A program made the translations under genes and the position numbers. DNA of 64,000 nt, from contig NW_001798967.1 of assembly GCF_000165425.1 (NCBI RefSeq), positions 531,657 through 595,656 of the forward strand. The letters are read 5' to 3'. Of this stretch, positions 25,464 through 38,024 are shown one piece after another. Source of the DNA: Paramecium tetraurelia. Taxonomy: Eukaryota; Ciliophora; Oligohymenophorea; Peniculida; Parameciidae. Each line of letters starts with the position of its first letter. The stretch's first letter is position 1. The notes under the pieces were generated by a model. It worked only from the letters and a program-made list of their open reading frames with translations, did no database searches and was not told the DNA's origin.

Positions 25464-26872
25464 TCATTCAAAGTCTATACTAAATCCAAGATGTTCAATC
25501 AAAGTCTTTTATATTTCTTATTTGTCTTTTCCCAAAAAGATTAGCTTAAATGAATTGCTATAAATTACTTTATCATTCGTCCTTGTAGGTAAGAAAGGCT
25601 TTAACATTTTATAAAATCCCATTACAAAACCAGACATATTAATGATAAACACCTTATTTTATCTCTCTGGAAAAAACTGTAGCACCATATTCAAAAGGCT
25701 TTTGGTCATTTGGAGATCGAAATTGGAAAAGCCAAATCCATCTACATCTAAAATGGTAATATAGGAATCTACGAATCCTTTGCAAGATCTACAGACATCC
25801 TCTAGAAAACCGATGAAATACCATTTATATCTCTCGAGATCTCTAAATATTTTAAATGAATAATTACATTTTATCAGGTTACAATTTAGACTGCTTTGTA
25901 TATACAACTTATCTACCACACTTGCTTTCCCCCACAATATCCAAGATTCCTTTAAATTCTGGAAATTATTTTGCCGATAAACGATTGATTCTGTGTTGTC
26001 TTCTCCATTCCTAAGATTAATAAATATATCATACAATCCAATTCATTATGGCTGCATATGAAGCATTGATATCGAATCTAAAATTACAAATTGCTATAAT
26101 TACACCCTCTTGCAATGAGCCATCTTATCAAAGTATTACTTGAGAGCTTGTATTCACTTACAATTTAAAATAGTTTATAATAAATATCTTAGTCTTCTTA
26201 ATCTAACTAAGTTACTCTATCATTTAGTAAGAATATATCATACCGATAATGTTCATTGATATATTTTTCATCAGTTTCTTTAGGTTAAAATTCATTTGTG
26301 TCATTATAGTTGCATACATATTTATTTAATTCTTCCTCATCTTCATCTAAACGTAGTTCTGATTAGATCGATTATTTTTCAAATAATTCTGCTACTTGTA
26401 AACTTGAGTAATTAATAATGCATTCTCGTAAAAACTTTAAAAAACTATAATTTGGTTATGATTTTAGATGTTATAGGATTGTTAAAGTTGTTCTTGATTT
26501 TTCTACTTTATAAAACACTAATTGTTAAACCATAATCCAATCATCATACTTTCTGTGAATTCCTTAAGTGGATTCATTAATTTTGAAATAGTGATATTTA
26601 TATTTAAGAGAATATATTTAATTTTTGAATTTGCATCTCTCAATTAAGCTTCCATCAGATAACTATTCTTTCCCAATTCTAAAATATTAGACTCTCTCAT
26701 CCAATGAGGAATTCAGAGGGAGTAGGAAATCAAAAACTATATCACCTCTTTAGTAGAAGCTATTTGTTCCTGTATAAAATATTTTCAAATTTGGCAATTA
26801 TTTAGATTAGATCCAATGCATTTTTTAGCATTATTTGAGAGTCTAAAGGAATTCCTGTTCTTGTTAATTCAT
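25464..26872 (-). CDS. CRAL-TRIO (Sec14-like) lipid-binding protein
   Basis: Hydrophobic-ligand transfer domain. With introns the frame reads LIRWLIARGFDINASYAAIM then NWIEWRRQHRI (CRAL-TRIO N-terminal helix), GESKCGRQVVY, TILDVDGFGFSNFDLQMT (Sec14-type D.xGx), LLNMVLQFFPER, KVFIINMSGFVMGFYKMLKP and FLPTRTNDKVIYSN, typical of the lipid-binding gate region. The stop is TGA 25464-25466. The N-terminal 250 residues (NLKIFYTGTNSFYQRGDIVF and an acidic stretch LDEDEEELNKY) have no recognised domain. Start at 26872 keeps a long open frame; a nested Met at 26700 in another frame would need a 32-bp intron. The 5' end lies 45 bp from the U4 snRNA 3' end on the same strand. Confidence 0.83.
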
Positions 26873-26916
26873 AATTTAAATATATATATAAATTTCGTTT
26901 GTTTAATTTATTGAGG

Positions 26917-27056
26917 GTGTGAGTCTTTCGACCCTTCAGAAATTGGTGAACGACTTCACAAGGAAGTCGTACACTCGCATTGGAGTAGTTTTCAATTAGC
27001 AATCTCGCGTATCCGTTGGTACGTCACTTACAGCGATATTGCCCCTGAATAAGGAT
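26917..27056 (-). ncRNA. U4 spliceosomal snRNA
   Basis: The minus strand matches U4 snRNA element by element. The conserved stem I/central segment GATTGCTAATTGAAAACT is almost identical to human U4 (TATTGCTAATTGAAAACT). The 5' part has AGGGGCAATATCGC (human AGTGGCAGTATCGT) and a 5' stem-loop with TGA...GGA spacing of the k-turn that binds 15.5K/SNU13. The central hairpin is CGACTTC-loop-GAAGTCG with a 5-nt loop, followed by the Sm site AATTTCTGA and a 3' stem GGGTC-GAAA-GACTC. Length, about 140 nt, fits U4. The GC content is far above the surroundings. The ends are estimated from the alignment to within a few bases. A protein frame runs through it on the same strand by chance. Confidence 0.93.
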
Positions 27057-27188
27057 AAATCTCCAACAATTCAAGTTTAATTTATATAATGAAGGCAATT
27101 ATTTAATTTTATGGGTTTCTATTCTCTAATTCATTTAAGTTAATTTTAGTAATTATATATAATAAACCTAATATTGGTCATTTTAATG

Positions 27189-27272
27189 AAGCAGGTGTTT
27201 AGTTCCCTTATTGGCAACACACTGCTTAACGTTTCTTATGGCTATCCTTTGGAATCCTTAATAGTATACCAT
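27189..27272. ncRNA. Two-hairpin structured element, candidate small RNA
   Basis: A GC-richer island in AT-rich spacer about 130 bp upstream of U4. Hairpin 1: AAGCAGGTGTT (27189-27199) pairs with AACAC-A-CTGCTT (27216-27227), eleven pairs with one bulge and a 16-nt loop. Hairpin 2: ATGGCTAT (27238-27245) pairs with ATAG...CCAT (27261-27272). The layout of two hairpins and a hinge recalls H/ACA snoRNAs, but no ACA box is obvious on either strand and it is shorter than usual. It may also be part of a snRNA promoter. Strand is undetermined. Confidence 0.4.
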
Positions 27273-27878
27273 AAATCATTCCAATTCAAGTAAATTCCAA
27301 ATTTTGTTAACAATATCTCTTTCAATGTTAAAGTGATAAATCTATAAATCCAAATTAGAATATTTATTAACAAATACAATCAAATCCGTAAACAAGAAGA
27401 TCCAAATTAATAAAATCTAAAATTGTTGAATTGATTGCATCTATTTTCCCCTTGTTTTAAAATCATAATCTCTTATTGCTATATATCATACAATTCTATA
27501 TACATAATTTCAATAGAATGATGAAAAAATAATTTGAAATTCTATTTCAGAATAATGAATAATCAATGATAAATGTTTCTTTAGATTTTGATGGATCATT
27601 TCTACAGTTTCATCTAAACCTTATCAATATGAAAAATTTATTATAGAATTTCTATTTATGTATATTTAGTTCCAGAACTAATTGTAACTTACACATTCTT
27701 ATATTTAATTATAAATTGGCATAGCATTAGCTAATTTAAAGATAAACTAATAATTTTCTGGTATAATATATTTTCTATTTTTCTTTAATTTAAATCTAAT
27801 TAATTATAATGACTTTGGGCTTTAAGAAGGTTCTGGAAAATGAAGGAAAAAAATATTATTTTTTTTAAATTATTTCTA
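27273..27878. other. AT-rich intergenic region
   Basis: About 600 bp with no frame of protein-like composition and no further RNA-like structure seen. It contains the promoter region of the TPR-DnaJ gene. Confidence 0.45.
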
Positions 27879-29580
27879 ATGGAAGTGGAACACAATACAG
27901 GAATAGATAGACTTAAATAATAGGCAGAAGATCATAAAAATAGAGGAAACGATTATTTTAAAAGATCATAATACTCTAATGCTGCAGAGGAATATGAAAA
28001 AGCTATTGGTATCAATAATCTTCCTATTTTAGAACTTTGTCCAAATGAACCGAATTATTATGGTAATAGGGCTGCTTGTTTCCTTCAAATGAAAAAGTAA
28101 TTTTTATTAATAATCTATTTAGGTATAAAAAATGTTTAAAGGACTGTGAAAAGGCTCTAAGCTTAGACCCCAATAATGCTAAGTTTCTAAGAAGAAAGGC
28201 TTTGAGTTTGTAACATTTGGGATTGTTAACAGAGGCCAAGCCTATTTTCGGGCAAATTGTTAGTTTAGATAATAGTGAGTAATCCATCAAGGAACATAAA
28301 CAAATTAACGAATTAATCTATAATCTGTAGTAGACACAACAGAAATTGGATGCCAAATAATATAAAGAAGCTTTATATTATATGGAAAAAGTTGCAAAGG
28401 AAATTCCAGATGCTGTCGACATTCAAATTCTGAATTGTGAATGTTTAGCCAGAACAGGCAATGCTAATTAAGCTTAGGAATAATTAAGACTAATTTAGGA
28501 GAAGTTTGGGACAAGGGCTGAATCATCTTATTTAAAGGGTCTAATAGAATTATATGGAGGAAACCCAGATAAAGCAAAATCTATCCTTTAAGAGGGAGTA
28601 AGACAAGATTACAATAACAAAAAATGTTTATTAGCTTTTCAAATGGCTAAAGATTCAGATAATTATAAATCTAAAGGAAATGATTGTTTAAATTCAAATA
28701 AATTTAATGAAGCTATTGATTATTATACCAAAGCGTTGGAAGTGGATTCTAACAATTTTAAATTCAATTCCATAATTTATGCCAATAGAGGATTGGCTTA
28801 TTAGAAATTGAAGGATCATAGAAAGGCAGTCGATGATTTTGATAAATCAATTGAATTGAATGACCGATACTTCAAAGCCTATTTGAGAAGAGGAGATTCA
28901 AGATAAGAATTAGGAGATTTGGATGGTGCATAAGGTGACTATTAGAAAGTGATGGAGTTAGATTAAGGATCAATATAACAAATGAGATAGAAGATAAATG
29001 ATATTACAAGAAAACAGAAACAATTATCGAAGAAAGATTATTATAAAATCTTAGAAGTTGACAAAAATGCTTCAGATACAGATATTAAGAAAGCATATAG
29101 AAAATTAGCTTTGCAATGGCATCCAGATAAAAATAAAGAGAGTGAAGAATAAAAAGTATAATATTTATAATATTATTATAGAAATTAGCTGATAAGAAAT
29201 TCAGAGAAATCGCTGAGGCATATAGTGTGTTGAGTGATAAATAGAAAAGATAGCAATATGATATGGGAGTAGATCCAAATGACCCAATGGGAGGAGCAGG
29301 AGGATTTGAAACAAATATTGATCCCTCCCAAATATTCAAGATGTTCTTTGGTAGTGAAGGAGGAGCAGACTTTGGTTTTGGGAACATGGCAGGAGGAGAA
29401 TTTCCAGGAGGATTTAAAACTGTTTTTACAACTAATTTAGGAGGAATGGGTTAGAACATGAGAGGAGGACAAGGATTTCCATTTTAATTTGGAGATTTCT
29501 CATAGTAAGGAGGAGCAGGATTTTCTGGATTTTCATTTCCAGGGATGCAATTTACATAATAGCAACAAAGAAGAAAATGA
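27879..29580 (+). CDS. TPR and DnaJ co-chaperone (DNAJC7-like)
   Basis: Links Hsp70/Hsp90 clients. Starts [12 protein letters not shown]. Tetratricopeptide repeats fill the first 370 residues ([95 protein letters not shown]). A J domain follows: [31 protein letters not shown] with the HPD motif, then [20 protein letters not shown]. The C-terminus is Gly/Phe-rich (GGEFPGGF) with a Gln/Arg end. Introns at 28097-28122 and 29156-29181. The architecture matches DNAJC7/TPR2; a long Gly-rich tail is also seen in other J proteins. Confidence 0.92.
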
Positions 29581-29755
29581 TTGATATTCTCTATATAAAT
29601 TAGTATTTTATATATATTTAATTAATATCTGAATACAAGTTGATTGTTTATTAAAGATACAAAAATTTATCTCCACCAAAAAAACGCTAATGAAATAAAA
29701 AGATTAAATTATGAAAATCTCAATATAATTAAATTAAAGAATTATTTTCAATTTT

Positions 29756-30204
29756 ATGAATTTCTACCCTATTGACTTTGAAGAACAACATTCATAATGT
29801 ACTTATTCTACTTATTTCTAGAGTTAATTCATGAACCTCTTATTGAATAAACAAATGAATCATAATATTATGAATATGAACAAAGTGCTCAATAGGAACC
29901 AGAATAACTTAATACTTTTGATGGGTATTTATAGGAAGAACCTGTCCTTTTGTTTAATTATGTGGAGGAAGCCCCTAAAAAAAAGACTAAGCATGTTATC
30001 AGAAAATCAAAAAAAATTAGAAAAGTTGATTCTGAAACTGATGTCCCTTCAAAAAAAAGTCTGAAATCTCACGTTACTAATAATGATGTCTTGAAATTAT
30101 AGTAATGCTAGAGATTAAAAACAATAATCTCTCAAATGGAGGCTTTCTTATAATAGACAAGAGCTTCAATACTCAAACAATATATTAACAATCACACCAA
30201 GTGA
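29756..30204 (+). CDS. Small Lys-rich protein, unknown
   Basis: A 23-bp intron at 29799-29821 joins MNFYPIDFEEQHSQ to an acidic/Gln stretch (YYEYEQSAQQEPEQLNTFDG), then a strongly basic part (PKKKTKHVIRKSKKIRKVD) and a helical end (LQQCQRLKTIISQMEAFLQ). TGA is at 30202-30204. The Lys-rich block could be a nuclear localisation signal. It is 141 residues long. No domain recognised. The same DNA is open in another frame in the standard code; that frame is rejected because of its composition. Confidence 0.6.
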
Positions 30205-31123
30205 CTTTTCCAATGATTAAATATATCGAGTTATATATATATAATTGTAATAATTAGTATCAATATCTCTTCTTACAATTTAAATAGAAACATCAATTTC
30301 CTAAATAGAATCTTGTATTCAAATTTTTTCAAGATTCAATATTGAAAACAAATTCTTAATAAGTAAATCGTTTAATAAAAATAGATAGCTTGTAAAATAA
30401 CAATAGTGTTATATAATATTTTTTAAATAAAATGAATATGGTATTTTTTTTGAAATATGTCTTGCTCTAAGGTATAAACATAAACTTTAAGAAAATGAAA
30501 GATTAAAGTGCATCCTCTACTGTTTATATCAACATTCACCTTCAGGTTCATTATAATAATAATTAATAATATGAACGGAAGTGATTGCATTAATTATAAA
30601 ATAAGATATTTTGCATATTAAGTATTTATATAAATAATATATTATTTTTTATAATTAATTTTTATAAACTTGAATAATAATAAAAGGGTGACAAGAAAAA
30701 TATCCCCTATATTTGATTAATGCTACTAACCTTTAAAACATTCCAATTTTAAAGACTACCACATCAAGAAGTGAAATTAATTTATACTAAGAATTAATTG
30801 AAATTTAAATATTAAACAAAATCTCACATTTGATCTTAATTGGATAAAAATTGATTTGAAAGGCAAATCAATAAATAACAATAAAGTTTAATCAGAGTAT
30901 TGATATAAAATGGGCAATCTTAACAAATTATCAATTCAGTAAAGTTTTAATAATAAATACAATATTTTATGCTCTTTTTATAAAACAAACTCTATAGTAT
31001 ATTATTTAACAAAGTTATTTTAAAATAAATTACAATAAATAGCCTCTCTTTCTAAATAATTGTGATATTTTTATATATATTATTGGTTTCTATAAAATAA
31101 AAAAATATATTATCTGATTTTTT
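30205..31123. other. Long AT-rich intergenic region
   Basis: About 920 bp between convergent genes, unusually long for this window. No gene, repeat or structured RNA was recognised. Confidence 0.45.
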
Positions 31124-34100
31124 TCATTTTAATTTTGATGCTATTTTAGTAATATTATATGCACTGGGCATTTTAGTAGGATCAAATCTCGAAAGTAATC
31201 TATTATCTGATTTTTCTTCTAATTATTATCTAGTAATTTTTTCATGATATCCATACTGATATCTGTTTCTAGAAGCAGTTGGTTTATCTATTGCATCTCT
31301 TCTTTTATTATATTCTTTATATTATATTAACTACTCTTTCTTTTTAACAATTGATATTGACTTAAAAACCTTTTGTTATTATTAATCAGTAGCTTTAAGG
31401 ATCGACTTTAGATTTTTGTCTTTAAATTTGATTTCATCATAATAAGGTAAAATGTAAACATCAGTAGGTCTCCTTAGATGTTCTTTAGAAGGTAGTCTTT
31501 TTATCTATTTTTGTGGTTCATCAACATCGAATCCCTCAATTTGGCTATTCTCACTAGAAATCTAGGCATCAACATCACTTTCAGTAAAATCAATAGTATT
31601 TTGCACTTCACCTGCAACAATAAAAAAATGTTCTGAGAAACTTCTCCAAGCCTTCAATGCCATCTTAAGATATAAATATTCCTATAGAATGTTGAAATTA
31701 CTTTAAATATCCACCTTTTCATTTACTCTTTCCCTTCTAAAGTGATGAGATCGCTGATTGTACAATCTATATTTTATTTTCTTATCATTTTCCTTCATTA
31801 TTGTTTTACCAGCCTCAGTAGTAATTTTGAATACACTTTCTTTGAAAGCTTATTTAAAAACTTCGTAAAGAAGATTCCTAAAGGTAAGACAACCTGCAAA
31901 ATCCTTTTTTAATTCAAAACTTGATGCTTTTTTGGCAGCATCCCAAATGTTGTCTCCTTTTAAAGCTCCTAATGGTTCCTCTAAATCTAATAGAAAATGT
32001 CCTAAGTATTTAGTTTGCATTTTTGTCCCTTGAAATTCTTCAGTATATTTGCACCATAAAGTTCTAAATTTATCTATTGTTTCTACATAAGTCTCTAAAC
32101 AACTGCTGCTTGTATCATAAAATTTTTCAAATTCTTAAACCAATTCACAAACAATTAAATTCATCAATACTCTAGCCCCAATAAATATTAAACTATAATA
32201 AAACACAGAAGCTAAAACCCACGGTTTGTTTTATTATTTCATATAATTTTAAGAATCAACAAAAATAAATCTCCATCCATTTTCGGTTGTGCATTTAAAA
32301 CTAGCTAGTAAACCAAAAAAAAAATTATTAAAATTTAATTAATCATTTAGAATGGAACCTGAGTTTGCCTCTCCAAAAAGAGCACAACCTACATATGAAT
32401 AACATGATAAAACAGTAATAAATAATCCCAAAATTCTCAGTATAGCCATTTTATTGAAATAAATAACATTTAATAATTTTCGTATTCTTGTAAACTACTA
32501 GATAATTAATGACATTCTTAGACATCTATTCAATATAAAAATTCTCAACCAAATAAAATATGGATCATCTCTGCTGGCTCTTGCATATCTCATATAAAAG
32601 TTAAACTAAATATCGATGTAGAAATCAAGTAACGATAATAACACAAAAATCAATTACATTTATCTCCAAATATCATCAAAATATCTTTTAATATGATATG
32701 TAAACAATTTTAGAATACAGTCTATTAATAGAATAAAGCTAAAAAAGTGATTGAGCCAATTCAGAGTTTGTAAAAATCTAGTACTGCCTTACTCATAAAA
32801 TAACATCAAAGTAACTAAGATTATTAAAACAATTACATAGATTTAGAATTAAACTTAGTTTAGTAATTAAAATATAAGATGAATTTTCCAGAAGTATTTT
32901 AGCCTTTAATCTCAATCCTTTCTTTGGTGGTTTTGAGTAATTCGGAGTATCCAACATTATAATCTCAGTTAATTTTAAAAATAATTCTTAATCTAAGGTT
33001 AAATCAGGATTCAAAAGTTGCTGCTTATTTTATTAAAAGTTAACAAAAATAACTCCTGCAAAGAATTATAAGAAGAACAAGGCTCCTATAAAGGTGAAAC
33101 TGAAAAAAAATAAATATGAAATCCATTCATTATTAAATCGAATTGGTCCTGTTTATTCTGAAGCACTGTTAATACAAACAAAGAATGTTATTCCCCAACC
33201 ATCAAGAGTAGAAATAATAAATAAGGATTGCATAGCTTCAATTATGTTATTAAAATTATGAGGGTATACTTTCCATTCTCCTTAACAGTCCTATCTTCCC
33301 ACTCCATAATTAAAATAAGAATCACAATAGCCAAGCTTATCTTTATAAATAGTCATTCCAAAAATAGCAAAGATGAACCAAAAAAGTAAAATAACATAGA
33401 AAATTCTTAAGATATCAGAAAATGATTTCATTATAGCTCCTCTTTCATTAACGAAGAATCCATAAGTTGATGTTACTTTGAGGGGACGCAAATAGCCCAA
33501 ATATAATATCCATTTCAAAGCAGAATGATTAGATGCTAAATAAAGAAAATAAGTAACAACATATGCAAAATCAATACTAACCCATATACTACTAAAGTAT
33601 CCATCCTATGCAATAGCTCCATAAGTAATTATTTAAATTATTGCATCGATCAATATTAATAAATTAAATAGACATTAAATTATCTCAAAAGGATTCCAAA
33701 AATTTTAATCAGTTTCATCATAATAAGTAATCAAAATTAAATTAATTAAACTGCTCCATAAAACAAAACATAATAATAATTTAATAGGATAAATTTCAGA
33801 GATCATAAAGCATGTCTTCCTTAATGAATTACTTTTCTAAATTATGAACAATGAATATTCATTTTATATGTTATAATATTTCTCTTTGTTTTCTGGTTCA
33901 ATTAGAGTTTCAAGTAAACTCTTCAAATTTATATTGTTATTATCTTTCTTTACTAAACTCTCTTTTCTTATTTCTGAATCGTAATGATTAAAATTCAAGA
34001 CTACACTTTGTTCCTTTTCTTCTATTGATTATGTTTCCGACTCCTTTGCACTATCCAAATAGTTTGCAAATCCATCAAGAATAATAACAAAAGATAATCC

Positions 34101-37100
34101 AAATCCAAAATAGTTAACTATAAATACTAAAGAAATACAAAATAAGAATCCGATGTAATAGATTCCATAAGTTGTACTTAGTATAACGACACCATACCAA
34201 TCATCACCAGTCGATATATCATATACTGCTATCCAAGATTGATAAATATTGCCAAAATAATGATACATTTTTAATTCATCAAATTCAGGGAAATCAAATA
34301 TTTACAATGAAAATATTGCATAATTCAACATTAAAAAGAGAAGTAACAATGCCATTACTGCATAATTTGGAAATGTTTAGTAGGATATCATTATCATATT
34401 TTGTGCAAATGTATTATATTTGATGACTCTAAAGAAAAAGAGGGACTTTAGTATTTTTATATATATAAAAATTTCGAATGTTGGTTCCTATTCATCAAAA
34501 AGTGAAAAAAATAATATTCTCTCAATTAAAATAAATGTAATTATTAGTACACTCAGAACATTAGTGAAATTTTACAAATACTTATGAATTGTCAAAACCT
34601 TTAAAATGGTTTCCAAAAATAACAGTATTGTTACAATTAAATCAAAATAATCTGCTATTATTTGGTCATAAAAATCAGAAAATGTTAATATTAAAATATT
34701 TAAACAAACAAATCCATCTAGTAATATCTAAATAATTTAATTAGTAATAAAGTAATATAATTAGTATTGAATTTTGATAAGATAAAAACGTATTCCTTTC
34801 AAAAAATAATAATTCCAATATTTATTTAAATATTAGACCACAGATTCAAAATGAAATCTCTCTATCAAATCACTACCAGACCATTATTATAGGTAGATTC
34901 CTTCTTAGGATTAATTTCTTTCTTGCTCATACACTTCTTCATAATTTGTAATTGAAATAGTTTCATTTTTTAATTTAAGATTTATCATTGCAACCACATC
35001 ATCATAGTTAAGATTAAATTAATTAGGATTTATACTTGTTCTACTCTATGTATTCATTTACAATAATTTTTAATTTTTATTCTTTTTTTAAAAAGGATTT
35101 TGCTATTTACTTTCTTATTAAGAATATATAACAAAAATATTGTTTCCCATCTTCTATTATTAGAAATGCTCATGATTCTACTTTACAGAACTTGATTACA
35201 TACTACTTTCATTCATGCTTGAATTTCCTAGGCTTTCAAAGAACTCTTCATCATTATGCATGTGAACTGTCTTTTTCATGTAAGGAAATCTTGGTTTTGG
35301 TCTATCATTTGTTTTAAAGTTGTTTTAAACTTTTTAAACAATAAAATATTGTTGATGTAAATGTTACTTCTTCATAATTTTTCCCTCTTTCTATTTCTTT
35401 TTAGGATCTTCTTATATCTGTATATCTTAAATTGATGCAAAATCATAAGGCACATTATATCGAACTTCTGTATAAATACTCAAATAATCTAAACTTCTTA
35501 GAGTGTAGAATGTTTCCAAATGTGAAAATTTACTTTCATTATTATTGATAAGGTTTTAAATTTATGATTGTAATTAATGATATGGAAAATAAAAGGAAAT
35601 TATCCAAGACTGATGAGTGTTTTGTTTCAAAATTAGTTCTCTTTCATTCTGTTAATCTATCTATTAACGTGCAGATAAGTATTTAACATTATTATGTTCT
35701 TGAATTGGTTGCATACTTAGCTTTTGCTATCTACTTTTTGGGTCTAATCGATATTATGTATTAAATTTGTAATTTTAATAGTTGAAAATTTCCATCTTAA
35801 CCGTTTTCCAAATATCAGTTTCTAACAGCTATGACATGTTTATTTTAATTTAATCCTCTGAAAATTCAGGTTTAACAGGATTATTGATATAATATTCCTA
35901 AGTTTTATGATAATAGACTTTTAGAACAGCAATTAAAAGCTGAAAGTAAAATTTGTTAATCGCAAAAATGATGAATACATATAAAATACAGACGAAAGGA
36001 TTGAATTATTTCATTAGCATATACATGGTTATCGTCCAATCATTTACTATACTAGTTCTTATAGTTTAAAAGTAAGCAAACAGAATATTATCAAAATTAG
36101 TTGGAACATCAATACTCTATAATTGTCGAGCACATACAAAGCCAATCTCGCATTCCTTATATCCACAGACTGCAATTTCGTATGAATTCAAGGAAAAAAT
36201 TCCAAGTTCCTCGTGCATGCATCTATATTTAAGCACTCCATTAAAAGCATATAGCATAAATATTGCAATTAAAATTGTAAACAGAATTAATATTAGCAAA
36301 TTTTCTACAATTTGTTTTACTGCTTCTTTAATTGATAATAAAATGATATTTAACTTATTGCTAATACGTCCAACATAGATTGGTATTCTGATTAATCTAA
36401 AAGTAGATACATCAAAGGGTATGTAATGGTTCTATAAAATGTATAAAAGATAGAGAACGAGGATTAATAAATCATAAATATTCCAAAATGATTATATGTA
36501 CTTTTTAAACCCTTAACCAGCTAAATGTATAAAAGCGTCAATAAAATATAAAACACAAAATAAATATTAGTATTCGCTTATTTTAGGTGACTCTTAAGGA
36601 GATCTATTCAAAAATAGGATAATATTTGCTAATGTTACCAACATTTCATATAAATCAAAAATAGTGGATTATAATAGCTTGTAGCATAATATTTCTATTG
36701 AAATGATTATTGTGACTATTATCTTTCTAAAAAACAAGAATCTAAGCCCATCCTAATAATACGAAACCTCCTTTTTCAACCATTAAAAATTATGAGAAAC
36801 TCTTAAATTGATAGAATGATTCAAATTTTTCTAATCTATTAATTATTAGTATTCAAGCTCAGGATTGAAATCTAATTGAGCAACTTTTTCCTTTTCTTCC
36901 GCCCACTCCTCCTTTCTTAATATTTGGTCAATATTGTCTATTTTCCGTATTTTAGTGTTCTCAATCTAATTCCTTATATAATTTTTCTCTTGCATTTCTT
37001 CCAAACAATCGTCTAATTCATATAATTGAGCAAAGGCCTATTTAGAAGCTTATCTCTGAAATTAATCGTTTAACTTTATGATTGAATCCTCTTATTCAAT

Positions 37101-37499
37101 ATTGAAAACACTATTCATCTCAGATTCTGATTATTCTTCTTTAATGGGTTTTTTAGAGACTAGATGTTCTTCTGTTTGAGGAGATTTCATTTACTAATTT
37201 GAATTGTTTTTATGTATTGATTTTTGGATGGATTTTGATTAGTTTGATTGCTTCATACTCTCTTTCATTGTTTAATTAGTTTATATTATTTGGGATTTAT
37301 GTCTTGCTTTACCTACAGTTGACTTTTACGAGACAGCTTTTTTGAATTATTTGATTTCGACTTTCTAATCGAAAGGGGAATCATTTATTTTTGTTTTATT
37401 TAAGAATTTATCTTTTTTAATTTCTCTAGATGGTTATGATTCTTGAGATTCTTAATGTTACGACTTCTACTCATAGAATCTTTCCTTATTGTTTGACAT
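31124..37499 (-). CDS. Four-domain voltage-gated cation channel alpha subunit
   Basis: A protein of about 2,100 residues. After a long charged N-terminus starting MSNNKERFYEQKSQHQ, hydrophobic clusters form four repeats. Each has a pore helix, a filter ending in Trp and a hydrophobic S6. Repeat I: NFDNILFAYFQTIRTSIVND then WTITMY. Repeat II: SWIAVYDISTGDDWYGVV followed by S6 VNYFGFGLSFVIILDGF. Repeat III: NNIIEAMQSLFIISTLDGWG. Repeat IV: NNFFFGLLASFKCTTENGWR. Pore and S6 spacing match Ca2+/Na+ channel alpha subunits, here of Cav/NALCN type. The residues at the EEEE ring are N, D, D, N. The C-terminal tail is charged and ends AYNITKIASKLK. Short introns are certainly present but were not all mapped. 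Likely located in plasma or ciliary membrane. Confidence 0.83.
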
Positions 37500-38024
37500 T
37501 TTGATTGACACTTAACTTTATTCGATTTATTAATCAAAATTATTAAGTGAATTATAAAAGTTCCAAAATGCTTAAGTCTTATATACTATATTTCATCCCC
37601 CGGAGAGTAAATACTCCAAATCTATTATCCATTTTATAAAATACTGTATAAAACTAAAGATTTGAGAAATTATATTTTCAATTTCCGTTATCCACTATTT
37701 ACTTAATAATAGAACAGGAGGTGAAAAAAATTAAATATTGAGTTATTTGATCCAAGAATATCATAAAATGATTGCTCTAAGAGGTCAGCTAAATATTTTT
37801 TATTTCTAATAATATGGCTTCGAATCTTGAATAAGGAAACTAATAATACCATTTTGGATGAAGAATACTTACAATGAGTTGACTTACCTTAATATTTCTT
37901 ATATTTGAATCAAAAATTGACTCCTTGCGTTGAATAATTTACATTATCAATTAAATAATGTATTCAAAATTTCATTAATTAAGATTAAGTTAATTAATGT
38001 TGTAAAATATTTAATTATTATAGA
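37500..38024. other. AT-rich intergenic region
   Basis: About 525 bp upstream of the channel gene and downstream of the phosphatase. There is a short GC-rich patch (CCCCCGGAGAG near 37600) but no gene was seen. Confidence 0.45.

Noticed and set aside
26802-27002. Protein frame MLIENYSNASVRLPCEVVHQ on the minus strand
   Set aside because: It lies within the U4 snRNA; the sequence conservation fits the RNA, not a protein.
27189-27272. tRNA or H/ACA snoRNA
   Set aside because: No B-box, cloverleaf or ACA box found, so it is left as an unclassified structured element.
29263-29454. Separate Gly-rich gene starting [11 protein letters not shown]
   Set aside because: It is the in-frame C-terminal part of the TPR-DnaJ protein; the break is a TAG Gln codon.
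29831-30064. Protein MNLLLNKQMNHNIMNMNKVL
   Set aside because: Another frame with a 23-bp intron gives a better composed protein ending at a TGA; this frame is a shadow.
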